Shown one piece after another: positions 47,122 through 59,739 of a stretch of DNA of 64,000 bases. The translations under genes and the position numbers were made by a program. The DNA comes from Channa striata (lineage: Eukaryota > Chordata > Actinopteri > Anabantiformes > Channidae). The stretch is from NCBI GenBank assembly GCA_033026295.1, contig CM065170.1:7697540-7761539 (forward strand), given 5' to 3'. The stretch's first letter is position 1; the number at the start of each line of letters is the position of its first letter. The notes below the pieces were generated by a model. That model did not search any database. It was not told the DNA's origin and saw only the letters and a program-made list of their open reading frames with translations.

Positions 47122-50100
47122 TCACTGTGGGAGAGGATATTCAAGGTCAATCTCAAGCCTTCCGTCATTACTTTTCACGTAGGCTTCAAGCTCTTCTGAA
47201 ACTTGCTGCAGGACACCATAAACAAATTCATCGTCATCGGGAATCTGGACCAGACCTATTATACGAACCAGTGGGGCAGCCTCGGCATTCACATCCACAG
47301 TCTCATCAGTCAAAAGGTTCTCCAATTCAGAGTTTTCAAGAAGAACAGTGACGTTGTAGAACACTTTGTAGTCATCAAGGACAACCAGAGCCACTCGGGT
47401 AATCTTTTGGCTGTCAGGTGTAAAGATGACTGAGCAATCATTCTGCAGCTCTATATGAGTTGAAAATCCAATAGGGCCAATAAAGACATTTCCCCTGTTT
47501 TGCAGTTCAAAGACAAACTCAGCAGGATGGACTACAACGTTGATTCCACTGTGCAGGTCTCCCCTGATGTCTTCACGCAGTTTCGTGTCATGGTTTGCTT
47601 TCAGCTCGACCTTCATATCATAAAGTTTGGCTTGTCCTGATACCACAAGAACACTGCTCTCAATGAGTGGTGCCTCTGCCTCATTGCGGACATTAAACTT
47701 GAAATGGGACAGGGTTCCAATTTCTGCAGTAATTTGCTGTTTCAGCGTTAGGGTGGAAGAGGTTGTGTCACCAAAGAAAGTTAGTGTAGCAATATTTGGG
47801 GTGGATGACAATTGTAAATTGCTCTTGTGGATGACATCATCACCATTAACCTTGCCAGTACCTGAATTATCGACTGTTAAAGTTGAGGTGAAGGGATCTA
47901 GCCGAGCAATTGATTTCTGCGTTGCAGTGACCTCGCTTGCGACACCGACAAAAGGGAAGTCTACTGAATGAGCATAATTAGTATCAAGAGAGGCAGAAAT
48001 TCCATCTTCAATAGCAATAAATGCTGTGTTCGAAATATTAGCTGCGTAAGGTGTGGTTGTAACCTTAACTGCTGTTTTGGCTTGAGCCTGGGCTGCTTGA
48101 CCATATAGAGTTAAAGATGCCTGATGTTCAAGACCGAGAGCAAGATGGTTGAACTGGACAGTCTCCACTAAGACAACACGACTCTTTTTGGGGATTGCAA
48201 TACGTGTGCTGGACTCAAGTTTGTAATCAAGAATTTCAAAAAATGGAGACATAGCCTGGGAATTAAGGAATCCAGTAAAATGAGGCGTCATTTCATTCTC
48301 AGTGGTGTTCTGGAATCCAGCTGCCATCTTGACTGTGTATATGGGAGTGAGGAATTTCATCTCACCATAGAGTTTACCAAAGCATGGGATCACAATGCCG
48401 CTTGGAAGGGCTGGCAGTTTGTTCTCGGGAAGCTGAAGAGATTTAACAAGCTTTTCCATTGGAAAGTGTGGAATGCTAGGGAATGATATCTCAGGAAAAT
48501 GTACGGTTGCCTCAAGTTTCTGGGGGATTTCAGAAGTCTTAATCAGGTGATTTAGGTAAGCTGTGAACTCAGCAATATAGAGATTGGTATAATCCACAAA
48601 ATCATTATAATTGAAAGAGTTAAGTTTTTGGACAATAGTTTCAATAAACATATTCAGCTCTTGAAATATCACATTGACCTCAGTTGATTTCAAATAGTCT
48701 ATAGCACTCTGGAAGGCTTGCAGGAATTTGGTTGGCATGTTTGCGTCTTGCACCATCTGGACTGTGGCACTGATGGTTTCCTCAATTCGTAATTTCTGGA
48801 TCAGATCCACAGCCGTATACAGGACTGCTAGAATCTTTCTGTCACTCTCAGTCTTTATAATGAGCTCTCTAATGTTGGCGAGGAATTCGCTGATGGAATC
48901 CAAGATGCCACTGTCCTGAAGCAGTCCCAAAATGTATTCATTTGGATCAGAAGAAAACTCCTCTGGAATCATTTTTATAAGTGCCTCAAGGTAAGGAGTA
49001 ACCAACTCATTAAATACATATTCAAGCGTATCCGAGATCTTATACTCCACATCTAAGGCATACAGCTGTTGCTGTGTCTCTTCAAGGATGATTCTAGGCA
49101 GTTCATAAGTTCTTAATTTCTCTTGTAGTCCGTAACTCCCGAACACAATAAAAAGCATGACGTTGGTCATCATTTCTTCATAAGTCTGTGCCAGGTTGTT
49201 CATATATACTTTCACATCTTCCGCAGAGATAGATCTTTCAGTAAAATTAGTGAAATACTGCTTCAGCTGAATTGCATTGCCTTCTATATTCATATCACGA
49301 ATAATTGCCATCACAGTCCGTGGAAGATCCTCAATTGTAGACATTACCTCATCATTGATGATATAGCTTTGCAGAGCCTCTGCATAAAGCGCAACCCATT
49401 CATTCACAACTTCCCTGTCGAACAGCAGATTTTCAAGTACAGGGAACTGGATGTTATGAGTGTTTGCATTCTTGTCATACTTGACGTAGCCAGAGACTGT
49501 GAATTCCTGATTCTCTGTGTCAATCATGTTTGTGAGGACGGTCCCAGAGATTTCAATTCCAGTTCTTTCAGCAGTGTTATAAATACTCATAACCTGATTG
49601 AAAGCATGCCCATTTATTTTAGACCTCATACTATAACTTGTCGTCTGCTCTTGGAGCGACAAAACAGATTCGATTTTGTTGTCGAATGTAGTCTCAAGGG
49701 AAAAACCATTATCTAGCATCTGGGTTACTGATGCCCTGCATTCATGTGAGCCAGCAAAAGCCAGAGGCTGTGCTTTAAGGAGAAACTTGCCATAGAGCTG
49801 GGCACTGTGCTTTCCATACATGTTGATGTCTCCATCAGCATTAAAAATGGCATCAATATTGATGTCAAAAGGAACAATACTGCAACGCATGGAATGGTCA
49901 AAGCGCATTGACTGTGAATTGAAACGGACATCATTGCTGATCCTGGCAGCAAGTCCGATGATTTCAATTTCACTGTTGTGGTTTATATGTGCTCCGAGAA
50001 CTTTTCCAGTGGTGGTGTATTTTGCAGTAGCAGTCATATCAGCATAATTTACCTGATAGATGTGCTTGACTTCTTCATGGCCAAACATGGCTTTCAGGCT

Positions 50101-53100
50101 TCCAGTCAGGTCTATCTTGTAAAGCTCTGCCTTCAGGTTAGCCTCATTAATGAAGTTGCCATCCACAACTTTCAAGTTGTTCATGACATTTGCAGATAAG
50201 AAGTACGGTAAAAGGTAAATGAGGATATCATGGGTGTAAGACCCATACTCACTTGCAGTGGCTTCAGCCTTTGATTTGAAGGCAAGGCCAAAGAGAGTAA
50301 AGGTCAAGTTGTGGGCGCCATTAGCTGCGAAGTCTTCCCTTGCAGTAGCACTCGCATCATTCTCGAAAGGCTTCACAGTAAGGTTACTGTTTACTGCTAA
50401 ACCATTGGCATCAAGAGAGGCAGTCAACAGAGAATGAACACGCTTGTCAGAGTTGTCCGCATTTGTCTCGATGCTCATGGCAATTTCCCTAGAACCTGCA
50501 GAGGCTTCAGCGTGGTTGTGGATTGTCATATCAAGAACATGGCCCCTTGCATCGCATTTCAGTGACAGCTTGTAGTCTTTGAAGGAAAGCTCAATAACAT
50601 GTTTCATAATGTTTTCAAGGACACTGGTGCTGGACACAACAGCAAATTCCCAATTGGCAAGGGCTGCAGAAATTGTGTTTTGGGCCTGAAAAATAGTGGA
50701 GTCAAACTGAATAGTCGAATGGATCTTTGCTTCTAACCTGTCTAGGAAGATGGTAAATGATTGGGCCGAAATTGTTTTAGCAAATATGGGTCCAGCTTTA
50801 ACCATTGCCAAAAAGTTGTTATCTGCAGAGATTTCTTCTGTGTTGATTCCAGTCACACCAGTGTGCTCTAGTGCAAAATGGAGACCAAAAGGACTTGTAG
50901 CTTCAATCTTGCTGCTTAATTTAAAATAGATTTTATCTGTGCTGGTCACTTCCTCAACAATCTTGACACTGGCTCCGATGAATTTATGTGCAAATGAGCT
51001 TTCGAAAGTGGCCTCAATGGATTCAGACAAGGTCAGCATTCCCAAGCCTACAAAACATAAAGACAAAGAAATGTAAAACAAGAACAGAACAATATGTAAT
51101 TTTAACTTCAAGGTAAGGACAACAATGTAAAATATGATAATTTGTTTGCAATATTTATTCAGAAATACCTTTCATCCTTACTGAGAGGCTTTCAAGAGGG
51201 GAGATACCATTCAAATCAAACCTAAATGAGTAGCTTGGTGTTTCCAAAGCATCTTTTCCAACAGCGGCTGAGGCCTCCATGGTGTATAGATTGCTCCTCC
51301 ACAGACTCATTACCTCAGCTTTTCCAAAAAGAGGTATAGATATACTAAAACTCTCGGGGACAACAAACTGTGGCATGGGAATCTCCGTGGAGACAATGTC
51401 CAGTCCAAACTTCGGCAAAGATATGCTTGGTGTGGTCAAAGTTTGTGGGAAGTTAAGCTCCTCTGAAGACTGTCCTCCATAAGGAAGAGGGATATCAAAT
51501 GTGAAATGCTCATTGCTGAAGTGATAGACAGCCTTAGCATGACTGTTAAAAGCAGAAAATTAAAATGTTATGCACGTCACGCATACACATTTTTGGAGAA
51601 ACTCTCAGACATTTATATTTGGGCTGTTTACACTTACATATTGAGGAACAGCATCTCTGGCAAGGAAATCTCAGGCATATCAGGTAGTCTGAAGTTCTCA
51701 ATGTAAGGAATTTCATCAGCATATATTTCAATGTGGTTGTTTGTTTCCTATGAAAAAACAAGCAGTGTTTTATCAGTGCTTCACATTTGTACCATAGAAA
51801 ACATAAACGACGCATAAAACTGAGACTCATACCTCCACAAACGTCTTGAAAATCTCACGCACTCTCATGTCGGTCTGCCCCACCTGTGTGTCGAGAATTT
51901 CATTGGCGTACTCCTCAAACACTTCAGTTTTCATGTCAGACTTGAACTCGACTTTAATCTTTCTGTCATCTGCAACAGTAGAAATAAATGAAGTGAATCC
52001 TGAGGAAAAGTAAACTAGAACAAATCAATGAAATCCGATTTCACAATTCTCTCAAGCAGAATGACAGCTTTGCAACTAAAATGAAAAACTAAACATGAAA
52101 GTCTTCATATTGTGTTGGTAATTGGCCCCACAAACTGAATCACTCTTATATGGCCCATGGTGCTTTTGGTTCCCCCTTTGTTTGGCCCCAAACTTTAATT
52201 ACAATTAATTTAGTTCTAGATGTTGCTACATTTAAAACCCCTGTAGATCTGCACCTGTCTAATAGACAAATTATTAAATTAGTGTGAAATTCTGAACAAG
52301 GGCTAAGTTGAAATAATACATTACCATATTTCACTTCAATTTTCTGCTTAGAAATGGCATCCATGAGCTTGATTTTACTTTCAAGCTCCAGTTCCATTTC
52401 TTCATCATATTTCAGTTTAGCTGTGACGGCGGCATCAGCATCTACTGAGGGTGCAACAAGTTGGAATTGCAGCATACCTTCCTTCATGGCCTTCAAACTG
52501 TAAGATGAACGGGTGAGTAACTGCATTTTCAACGACACGGTAAAATGAATGGTATTTCATCGGGAGTTATCGTCGTTATCTTACTTGGCACGGCCAACCA
52601 GGGAGAGCTGTGGGAGGTTTTTGTTGAGAAAGTCAAGATAGATTGAGTGAGTTCCTTTGCCCCTAGTGTTTCCATTAACAAGGCCCAGCCGTAGTCCAGC
52701 CTCCACATCGTAGTCAGGAATCTGGACGTCGGCTGTGATGACATACTTCTTTCTGTTATATTTCAAAATTGCTCTGGCTTCAGTTGGCTGAGGACCTGTT
52801 GGTGGCCATACGATCGATTAATATTACATAACTCCACTAAATTGAAGAACTTTCCTAAATTGAGCCGCTGATAACACAGAAAGAGTTAAAAATATTTTCC
52901 ACGTTGTACCTTACCTTCAGCCCGAAGAACGAACTTCAGAGAGTCAACCTTCTGTCGACCCTCTTCTCCCTCCTTGAGGAGCTCGTAGCCAACAGCGGCT
53001 GTGTACTCTGTGACTTCACCAGTGGGGTAGAGCTCCATTTCAAAGCTACCAAGATGAATCGATTAGTCTGTATTTCCAAGTAAAACTATTTAATAGAAAA

Positions 53101-56100
53101 ATTATGATTTAGTGGAGGCTCAGAGAGTCTTGCTCACCTGCTGTCTCCAGTGAGGGGGAAGTAGGGGGTGGTTTCTTTAGCAAAAGCGTCAAAGTAGTTC
53201 AGAGAAGTGCAGAATTTCATCCCGGTGAAGAACGGAGAACACTTACTAACTTCAACCTTGTCCAGTCTTGGGGTGATCGTCTTAACCTCTGATCCAGTCA
53301 CTGCCACCAGAGTGTTTCTACATTTTAAATGTAGGAAAGTTAAAATGTAATCTTGCCCGTTTCTTTCTTTTTTTATTTTATTAATTACAGTTTTTTTTAT
53401 TATTATTTTTTGCATTAGTTTAGTTGCATTACAGCCAGACATGAATTGTAGCTTCTCTGTGTAGCTTTTTCTATTACTAGTGATGCAGTTGTTTGTGTAC
53501 AACATTCACGTTGAAGAACATTGCACAAAACATTAACGTTCTACTTAGATCTCACGTCATTTTGATGAGCTTTGTAGGACGGGTTGGAGCAGGGATGATC
53601 AGCTTGACTTGGTCATGTGCCATAGAGAGCTTGGCACTGAGTCCACTCTCATGGAAAATGTTAGTGTGCATCTCTAACCCAGAGTTGATATATTCAGGGA
53701 TGTGGGACCCAACTTGAGTTACAAACTCAATGCCAGCAGAAGGCATGAAGGAGACTTCACTCTGTGCAAAAGAAGCAACAACATGATCAGCTGAATAAAT
53801 GTTGCGTACATAAAAAAATTTAAGGTGGCATTCAAACAGTGCCATTAATAATTACCATATCACGGTTAAGCTTAATCCCACCCTTGATACCAGGAGTGAA
53901 AGTTCCCGACAGCCCAATTCTTAGAGGCACACCAGTTAGAGTAGGCAGGAAGAATTCATTGTCCATGAAGATGTAGTGGGCAAAGATTGTGTTGTCACCT
54001 TTAGCCATCATTCCTACTATCAGCTGTGTCAAATAAATGTACGCATAGGATATTTCAGTCATGAAGACAGACAAATACAAATGCATTGTTAAATTATCAA
54101 CTGTGTGAGGTTTTTTCTTACATCACTTGGAGAGATCCTGAACATGCTGTCAATCATCGTGGTCACAGAGTAGGCCATCTCCTGCACTTCCTTTGTTGTC
54201 AGATATCCCAACTCATTTCCCAAAAGTCTAAGATAAGCTATTGCCTCAGGAGACTGTAGAGACTTCAGATCCCCTACCAGTTTTTTGAGGTTGTTTCCAA
54301 TCTCCATCATCAGTTTCTGGGAGGTCTTAAAATCAATGTGTATTATAGATCTGGATCTAGTGCAAAATGGCAACCAACTGTACTGTACAGAACAACTCTA
54401 CCTGACTTTTCATTCTGTCATTCCCCAGACGCGGCAGCACTGTTTCCAGGATCTCATTGGCTCCGGGTGGCGCATTGTCAGAGACAAAACACATTGTCTT
54501 CAGCGCAGTGTCTGGAAAGAATCCATTCTCTCCGAACAGTGCATCAAATGTTGGCTCAAATCCTTTGAGCTCCATGCCAATCTGTAAATGAGACACATTT
54601 TATGTCACAACTTCACTTAATCAAAAATCTCAGTCTCAGAGCATGATTTCAGTTACAGAGTTTAAAACTGTACCTCCATCATTTCAGCGTCAAAACCAAA
54701 TGCTTTCAGAGTCATTTCAAGCATGATCTCCCTGGGCAAGTAACCGGTGCCGTCAAAGATAATGTTGCCCTCGGCAGATTCAAACTTATAGTTGCGAGAC
54801 AAACTGGATAAGTCCACGACGGGCTCGATGGCTTTACCCTGCAGGACAGTGCGGATCTTCTGTCTCAGTCTGTGGAAAAGGAATAATAATTGTTACTGTT
54901 GGTCCTAAACCTGGACACCCACTAACCATTTAGTGGAATAGCGTTTTTTGCTTACTCTTTGGTCTCAGACTCAGTTGATGTCAAAATGTTGTTAAGGTGT
55001 GAAATTATGAAGCTCTTGATTTGTACGTCTTGCTCACTGGAGAAGGCATCAATCAGTTGAATCAATTCACTTTTCTGTGGGTCCTTCATAAGCACCAGAT
55101 ATGCGGCAATACGCTTTTGCACGGGGCTTGCACTGTCCAAAAGTACCCGCAGGAGAACCTCTCTCTCCTTTGATTCAATGAGATAAAAAAAAAAAAAAAA
55201 CATGTACATACAGTATGTCATATATAATGATTAAAATGATTGCAGGAGCTTGGTTTTGGTGGACTTGCCTCTTCAGAGGCCGGTGTCAGTCTGTACACTT
55301 GGACTGCAGCCTGCTGTATGGCAAGGGAAGCTGCAGGTTGGTTCACACAGCGAATCACGGCGTCTCGCAGAGCAGCGTTGGCAGGCACCACAGCTGGGCC
55401 CATGTTTCCAATAACCTAACATGAAAAAAATATTTATTTTTCTCACTTCATTAAATTTAGACATCTGGCGCTTTGCGTTGTTGGGTGTGATACCTACCCT
55501 CAGGGTCATAAAAGTATTGTCGTTGTCACCAGAACAGTCACCCAACCTTTCAGCCATGAACTCGGCCACAGAACTGATCTCAGGTATCACTTTCCCTTCA
55601 GCTTTGTAAAACCTGTTACAGAGAGATTATTGAAAAAAATTAACCATAAAGCCTGTGTAATGTGTATTATCACAGGATAGTGCATCAAAAAGAGCTTTTC
55701 CTGATAATGTTCCCAGCTTTTCTTACCTCTTGACAACATTGCTCAGGGCATACATTATAGGTTTGCTGGGCTTATATTTGGCCATCTGGAGCAGGTCATG
55801 GATCAGGAGGGCAGAAGGATTGGATACGAGTCCCATGGCAAAAACACTGGCATCAACCATCTGCGAAGAGCTGTCAAACGACCTGAGGATCTGCATGATG
55901 GCACTGCTGCACTCAGGCGTTCCACACTGGGCTAAAACCTGGTATGTCAGGACACGGGATACGGCAAGAGCCTCAGGAATGGCGGGACTCAGGGTCCCGA
56001 CCTTCATTCCACGGACCACGGTTACAAGCTTGTGGAAGAGGTGGGCCCTCCTCTCACCTTCAGTCTCGGGCAGAGTGGCCAGTTCTCTGAGGAGGTTCAG

Positions 56101-58063
56101 AGCGGCATTTTTATCCTGGACAGCACTCTTATCCTCAACAGCTTCCATGTGAAGACCCTTGACAATGTCGCCTAAAAAATGGGAAGAAAAAGAAAATGTC
56201 ATCTTTATTTTAATTTTTGTGGCAATCAAAATGTAAATGTTACAAATTAAATAGGGCCTTACTGTGGTGGAAAACTCTTTCATTGTGAGCAGAAACCGAA
56301 ACCAATGTCAGTTCTTGCTTTCCAACATTGGTCACGCCATATTGCCCGCTAGGGGAAGAAAACATATCACTAAAATACTGTCACACAATATGTCCACTTA
56401 CTGGGCATATTGGAGTATTGCAAATATTTTAGAAGACAGCTTGACTTACTTGTAAGAGAAAGGAACAAGGATGTGGTTTTCAGTGCAGGAGGCAGAGGTC
56501 ATGTGCTTCTTCTTATTGTCAAACATGTAGCTGCAGGTCTGGTGGCTTTTGATCAGCTGAGCAAGAGGGTAGTGCTGAAAACAAACAGACAAGTTAGTCT
56601 TGCATTTTGTTCAAAATTAATTAGGTAATGAGTCTTGTATTTGTGGATTACAAAGGACTGGTAAACTTTTACATTTGTTTTTTCCCCAAATTGTTGCAAT
56701 CAATGTTAATTGTGTTAAAATCGCACACACTTCTGTTAAATTCCACTTTAGCCAGAGAGTTTTTGACCATAGAACTATTCACCATTGGATTTGTTTTAGT
56801 TTCGTGGCAAATGTTGCCACTGCATATTAATTATGCAGGATGTCTTACCATGCCAGAGATAAGGGCCAGGGGGCTGGTGTAATCTCTCATAGGTACAAAT
56901 CCGTCACATGTGGACAGATCCCTGTTTAGGGTGACGTCAGTGGCAATTCCCCCTCTTGTGTTGACTCTGTAATGGGTCTTGCACTTCCCATGGATGGTTG
57001 GCTAAAATAAAGACGATAAAGTTGATTAGTAGAAAAAGATGTTTGCGCTGTACTCTACACAGCTTTTAATTGCAAATACCAAAATGTATAGTTGACTTTG
57101 TCATTAGTATTATAGTACTTGGTGAATTTGAGCATTTTCTTGTATAATCTATGTACCATATTCCTGTTGTTCGCCCTCAGCAACGGCACAGCCAGTGCTG
57201 AGATTATTCCCCTTTTGATGTTGAGGATTGTTGTTGTCTCACCATCCTCAGGGTAGAGTTTCACATCGTATACACCCTCAGCCACAACCTTAAGAGGATA
57301 TCTAAAATAGATGTGGAGAAATTCAATATTATTTTCTGTGCAAAACCAAAAAATGTAACTTTTTGACATCGGGAATATCGAGTAACATGCTTCTCCATTT
57401 CAGCAGCAAAGTCAGCAGAGCTGGGTGCAGGTCCAAACACGGGGTTTCCCGCCGCGTCCATGCCGACCACCTCACTCAGGCTACAGCCAGTGGTGCGGAC
57501 TATAAAACTGCAAGTCTGGGGCACTTCAATTTCCACCTGGCAGAAGGTAAATGTTTTGTTTATCTTGATTGTCTGACAAAGAAATGCTGAGTGAATATGG
57601 TTGTCAAAGAAATTTCTCATACAGTGCAAGAGGCCTTGGGTCCGTTTTTGAGCACCGAGGCTCCGTTGATGGCGTTCAAAGATTCAGCTTCGTATCGGTA
57701 TTCATACTTTTGTAGGGTCTTGTACGTTTTGGCCACTGGTAAAGAAAATCAATATCAGGATGAAAGTGCATTTAGTCCTTTAAAAACACATATGTCAATG
57801 TTAATTTAAGATATAAATTTCATGTAAATTAAATTTGTGATCACCAAATGTTGTCTGGAATAACTTACACAGGCAGGTTGACTGACCATCGTCTTGGGCA
57901 ACTGTTCACACAAAGAGTCAGTTAAATAATTTCCAGTAAAAAAGTGCACTATTCAGAAATGTAGCTGTCGGATGTTGCTCAGTGTTCAAAGAAATAAGTT
58001 CCACTCACATGTCAAGGCAGATGTGCTGAGGAGCATTAAAAGGCAGAGCTTTGTGTCCCCCAT
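47122..58063 (-). CDS. apob: apolipoprotein B, tandem copy B, short form
   Basis: Second apoB gene, same strand and upstream of copy A. The 25 exons are 58009-58063, 57869-57901, 57623-57735, 57391-57536, 57157-57301, 56849-57001, 56450-56574, 56263-56348, 55727-56171, 55498-55612, 55269-55415, 54956-55167, 54674-54869, 54402-54581, 54122-54325, 53856-54023, 53556-53761, 53138-53317, 52915-53045, 52585-52795, 52325-52497, 51833-51969, 51638-51747, 51179 corrected to 51169-51542, and 47122-51047. Phases close to 2656 residues. Signal peptide [18 protein letters not shown], a vitellogenin-like lipid-transfer domain, beta belts and a helical region follow, as in copy A; many exon lengths are identical (113, 146, 125, 86, 115, 147, 212, 204, 206, 131, 173, 374). 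It ends inside the giant exon with a private acidic tail (ending DLEYPLPQ) and lacks the C-terminal quarter encoded beyond the frameshift of copy A. Two introns use GC donors. It is probably a lineage-specific short apoB, akin in extent to a naturally truncated form. Confidence 0.9.
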
Positions 58064-58141
58064 CGTGGGTTCGTCAAAGCTCTCTCACTTTGGGTTGCCG
58101 AGCACTCACACAGGACTGATCGTTCACCTTCACCTCGGGGG

Positions 58142-58149
58142 CTTTTATA
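58142..58149 (-). promoter_or_regulatory. apob copy B TATA box
   Basis: TATAAAAG on the minus strand, 79 bases upstream of the start codon, matching copy A in sequence and placement. Confidence 0.65.
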
Positions 58150-58205
58150 CCCTCAGGTTGGATGTGTTTGAAAACTGGGAGGCACGGACAAGGGCTTTGA
58201 ATGCT

Positions 58206-58214
58206 CAAAGTCCA
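58206..58214 (+). promoter_or_regulatory. HNF4-type motif upstream of apob copy B
   Basis: CAAAGTCCA is the preferred half of an HNF4-alpha site, about 57 bases upstream of the TATA box and comparable in position to the HNF4-like words upstream of copy A. Function is inferred from APOB regulation in mammals. Confidence 0.4.
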
Positions 58215-58219
58215 CGCAA

Positions 58220-59290
58220 ATGTTTTCCAAATATATTTATAGCTCAAAGCACAGGGCTTTCGAAATTGATCAGTTACTGAATATTAAATATTTAGAATGT
58301 CTTTTTATCTGTATTAAAGCAGCATTTTATGGTTACTGCATATTTGTATAAGTTTTGAGCGACTTAAGCAAATAAAAGCTTATCAGATATTAGTGGTTTT
58401 ATAATACTTAATTGCTATAAATAAAATTCCAGATCTACAATATGAAGAGCAGCTGTGTGATAAAATTTATTACTCACAATAATATTATTGTTTCTAGTCC
58501 TACCTTAGCGTTGTCTATAAAAATTAATACATTTTTTAGCATAGAAATAAGACTGAATACTTATATTATAAATTGTATTATTCAGTGGTTTACATTTTGC
58601 TATTATAGCTATAAAAATAGAAAGTCTGTTGGTGAAATTAATTGGCCAACAGTTCAATCGTGACTCGGGTCACTAACAGATACTCATTAGTGAACACTAA
58701 GTGATCCAGGTACTCTCAAATCACACAGTACTTCTGGATTTGAAAATAACAGCAACACGATCCTACTGCTTTATCTGCTGAAAATAAGAACTCACACCTT
58801 AAAGCAGCATTTCATCCATTATGTAAATATTGGATTAGTGTTGGATTAGTTGTAGTTACAGCTGTGGTTCTAATATACTAATTTAATCTGTATTTATCAA
58901 AGACAATAGACACAAAGACACTAACTAGCCACATCAGAACTCCCATAATTATTTAAAATGACAATGTTATTTAGGTTTTCCTTAAAATAATCATAACAAT
59001 AGGACTTACAGTGCAGTACTTTGTAATACAGCTAGAAAAGTGCTGTAATGTTTTTAATGCCACAAAGGATAAACTTTGACCTAGACTTAAAGGTTCGTGA
59101 AGGATTGGGTTTGCTGTTTAAATTGGGACTATGGTCCGGTTTTTGGCAGGCACAACACATGCAATAAATAAATAAACAGCGTTTGAAATTTGGATTGCCT
59201 GAACCCATTTTTTTTGTTAGACAAAACTTGACATTTTAAAAACATTGGAAATACTTTTTTTTTTACATATTTCATTCAATGATCACATAA
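58220..59290. other. upstream flank of apob copy B, no gene seen
   Basis: AT-rich DNA with no ORF, RNA gene or repeat that I can support. Confidence 0.5.
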
Positions 59291-59319
59291 ATCCATCTAA
59301 ATTTGTTGACATATATATT

Positions 59320-59735
59320 AGCTCAGGACACACCGTGGCAGGCTGCACACGGTAGCTACTGCGGGTGTTGGAGCTTGAGCCACGCTAGACTAGACTAACT
59401 GCTGCAGCTAAATAGCGGCTAGCAGGGCAGTAGCAGGCCAAGCAGAGCCGAAGGATGCCCGGGTGGGAGAAAGGGAGGTCACTCGTGCCCCATACACCGC
59501 ACGACCCCGAGCGCCTCATGCTGGAAGACAGACAACCAGATGACGCAGTTCTTGTCTTTTACTGCTGCCTCCAACCGGAGACAGCCAGCTTTATTAAAAA
59601 AAATTAACAAGAACAAACGCGCAGACGCCCAGGCCGGTCACCGTGCGGGTCACTCCCACACACAGCACTTTCCCTCAAGGTGTCAACCAACACAACCAAA
59701 AAAAAAAAAACCCACTACCCATAATCCCTCCTTCA
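59320..59735 (-). mobile_element. GC-rich insert, candidate LTR or retro-derived fragment
   Basis: An abrupt GC-rich block inside AT-rich DNA. On the minus strand it contains AATAAAGCTGGCTGTCTCC, a polyadenylation signal in a context resembling an LTR R region, plus a stretch of thirteen A residues on the plus strand at 59698-59710. No coding domain, target-site duplication or paired LTR is evident. It could alternatively be a CpG promoter fragment. Confidence 0.3.
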
Positions 59736-59739
59736 GTGG

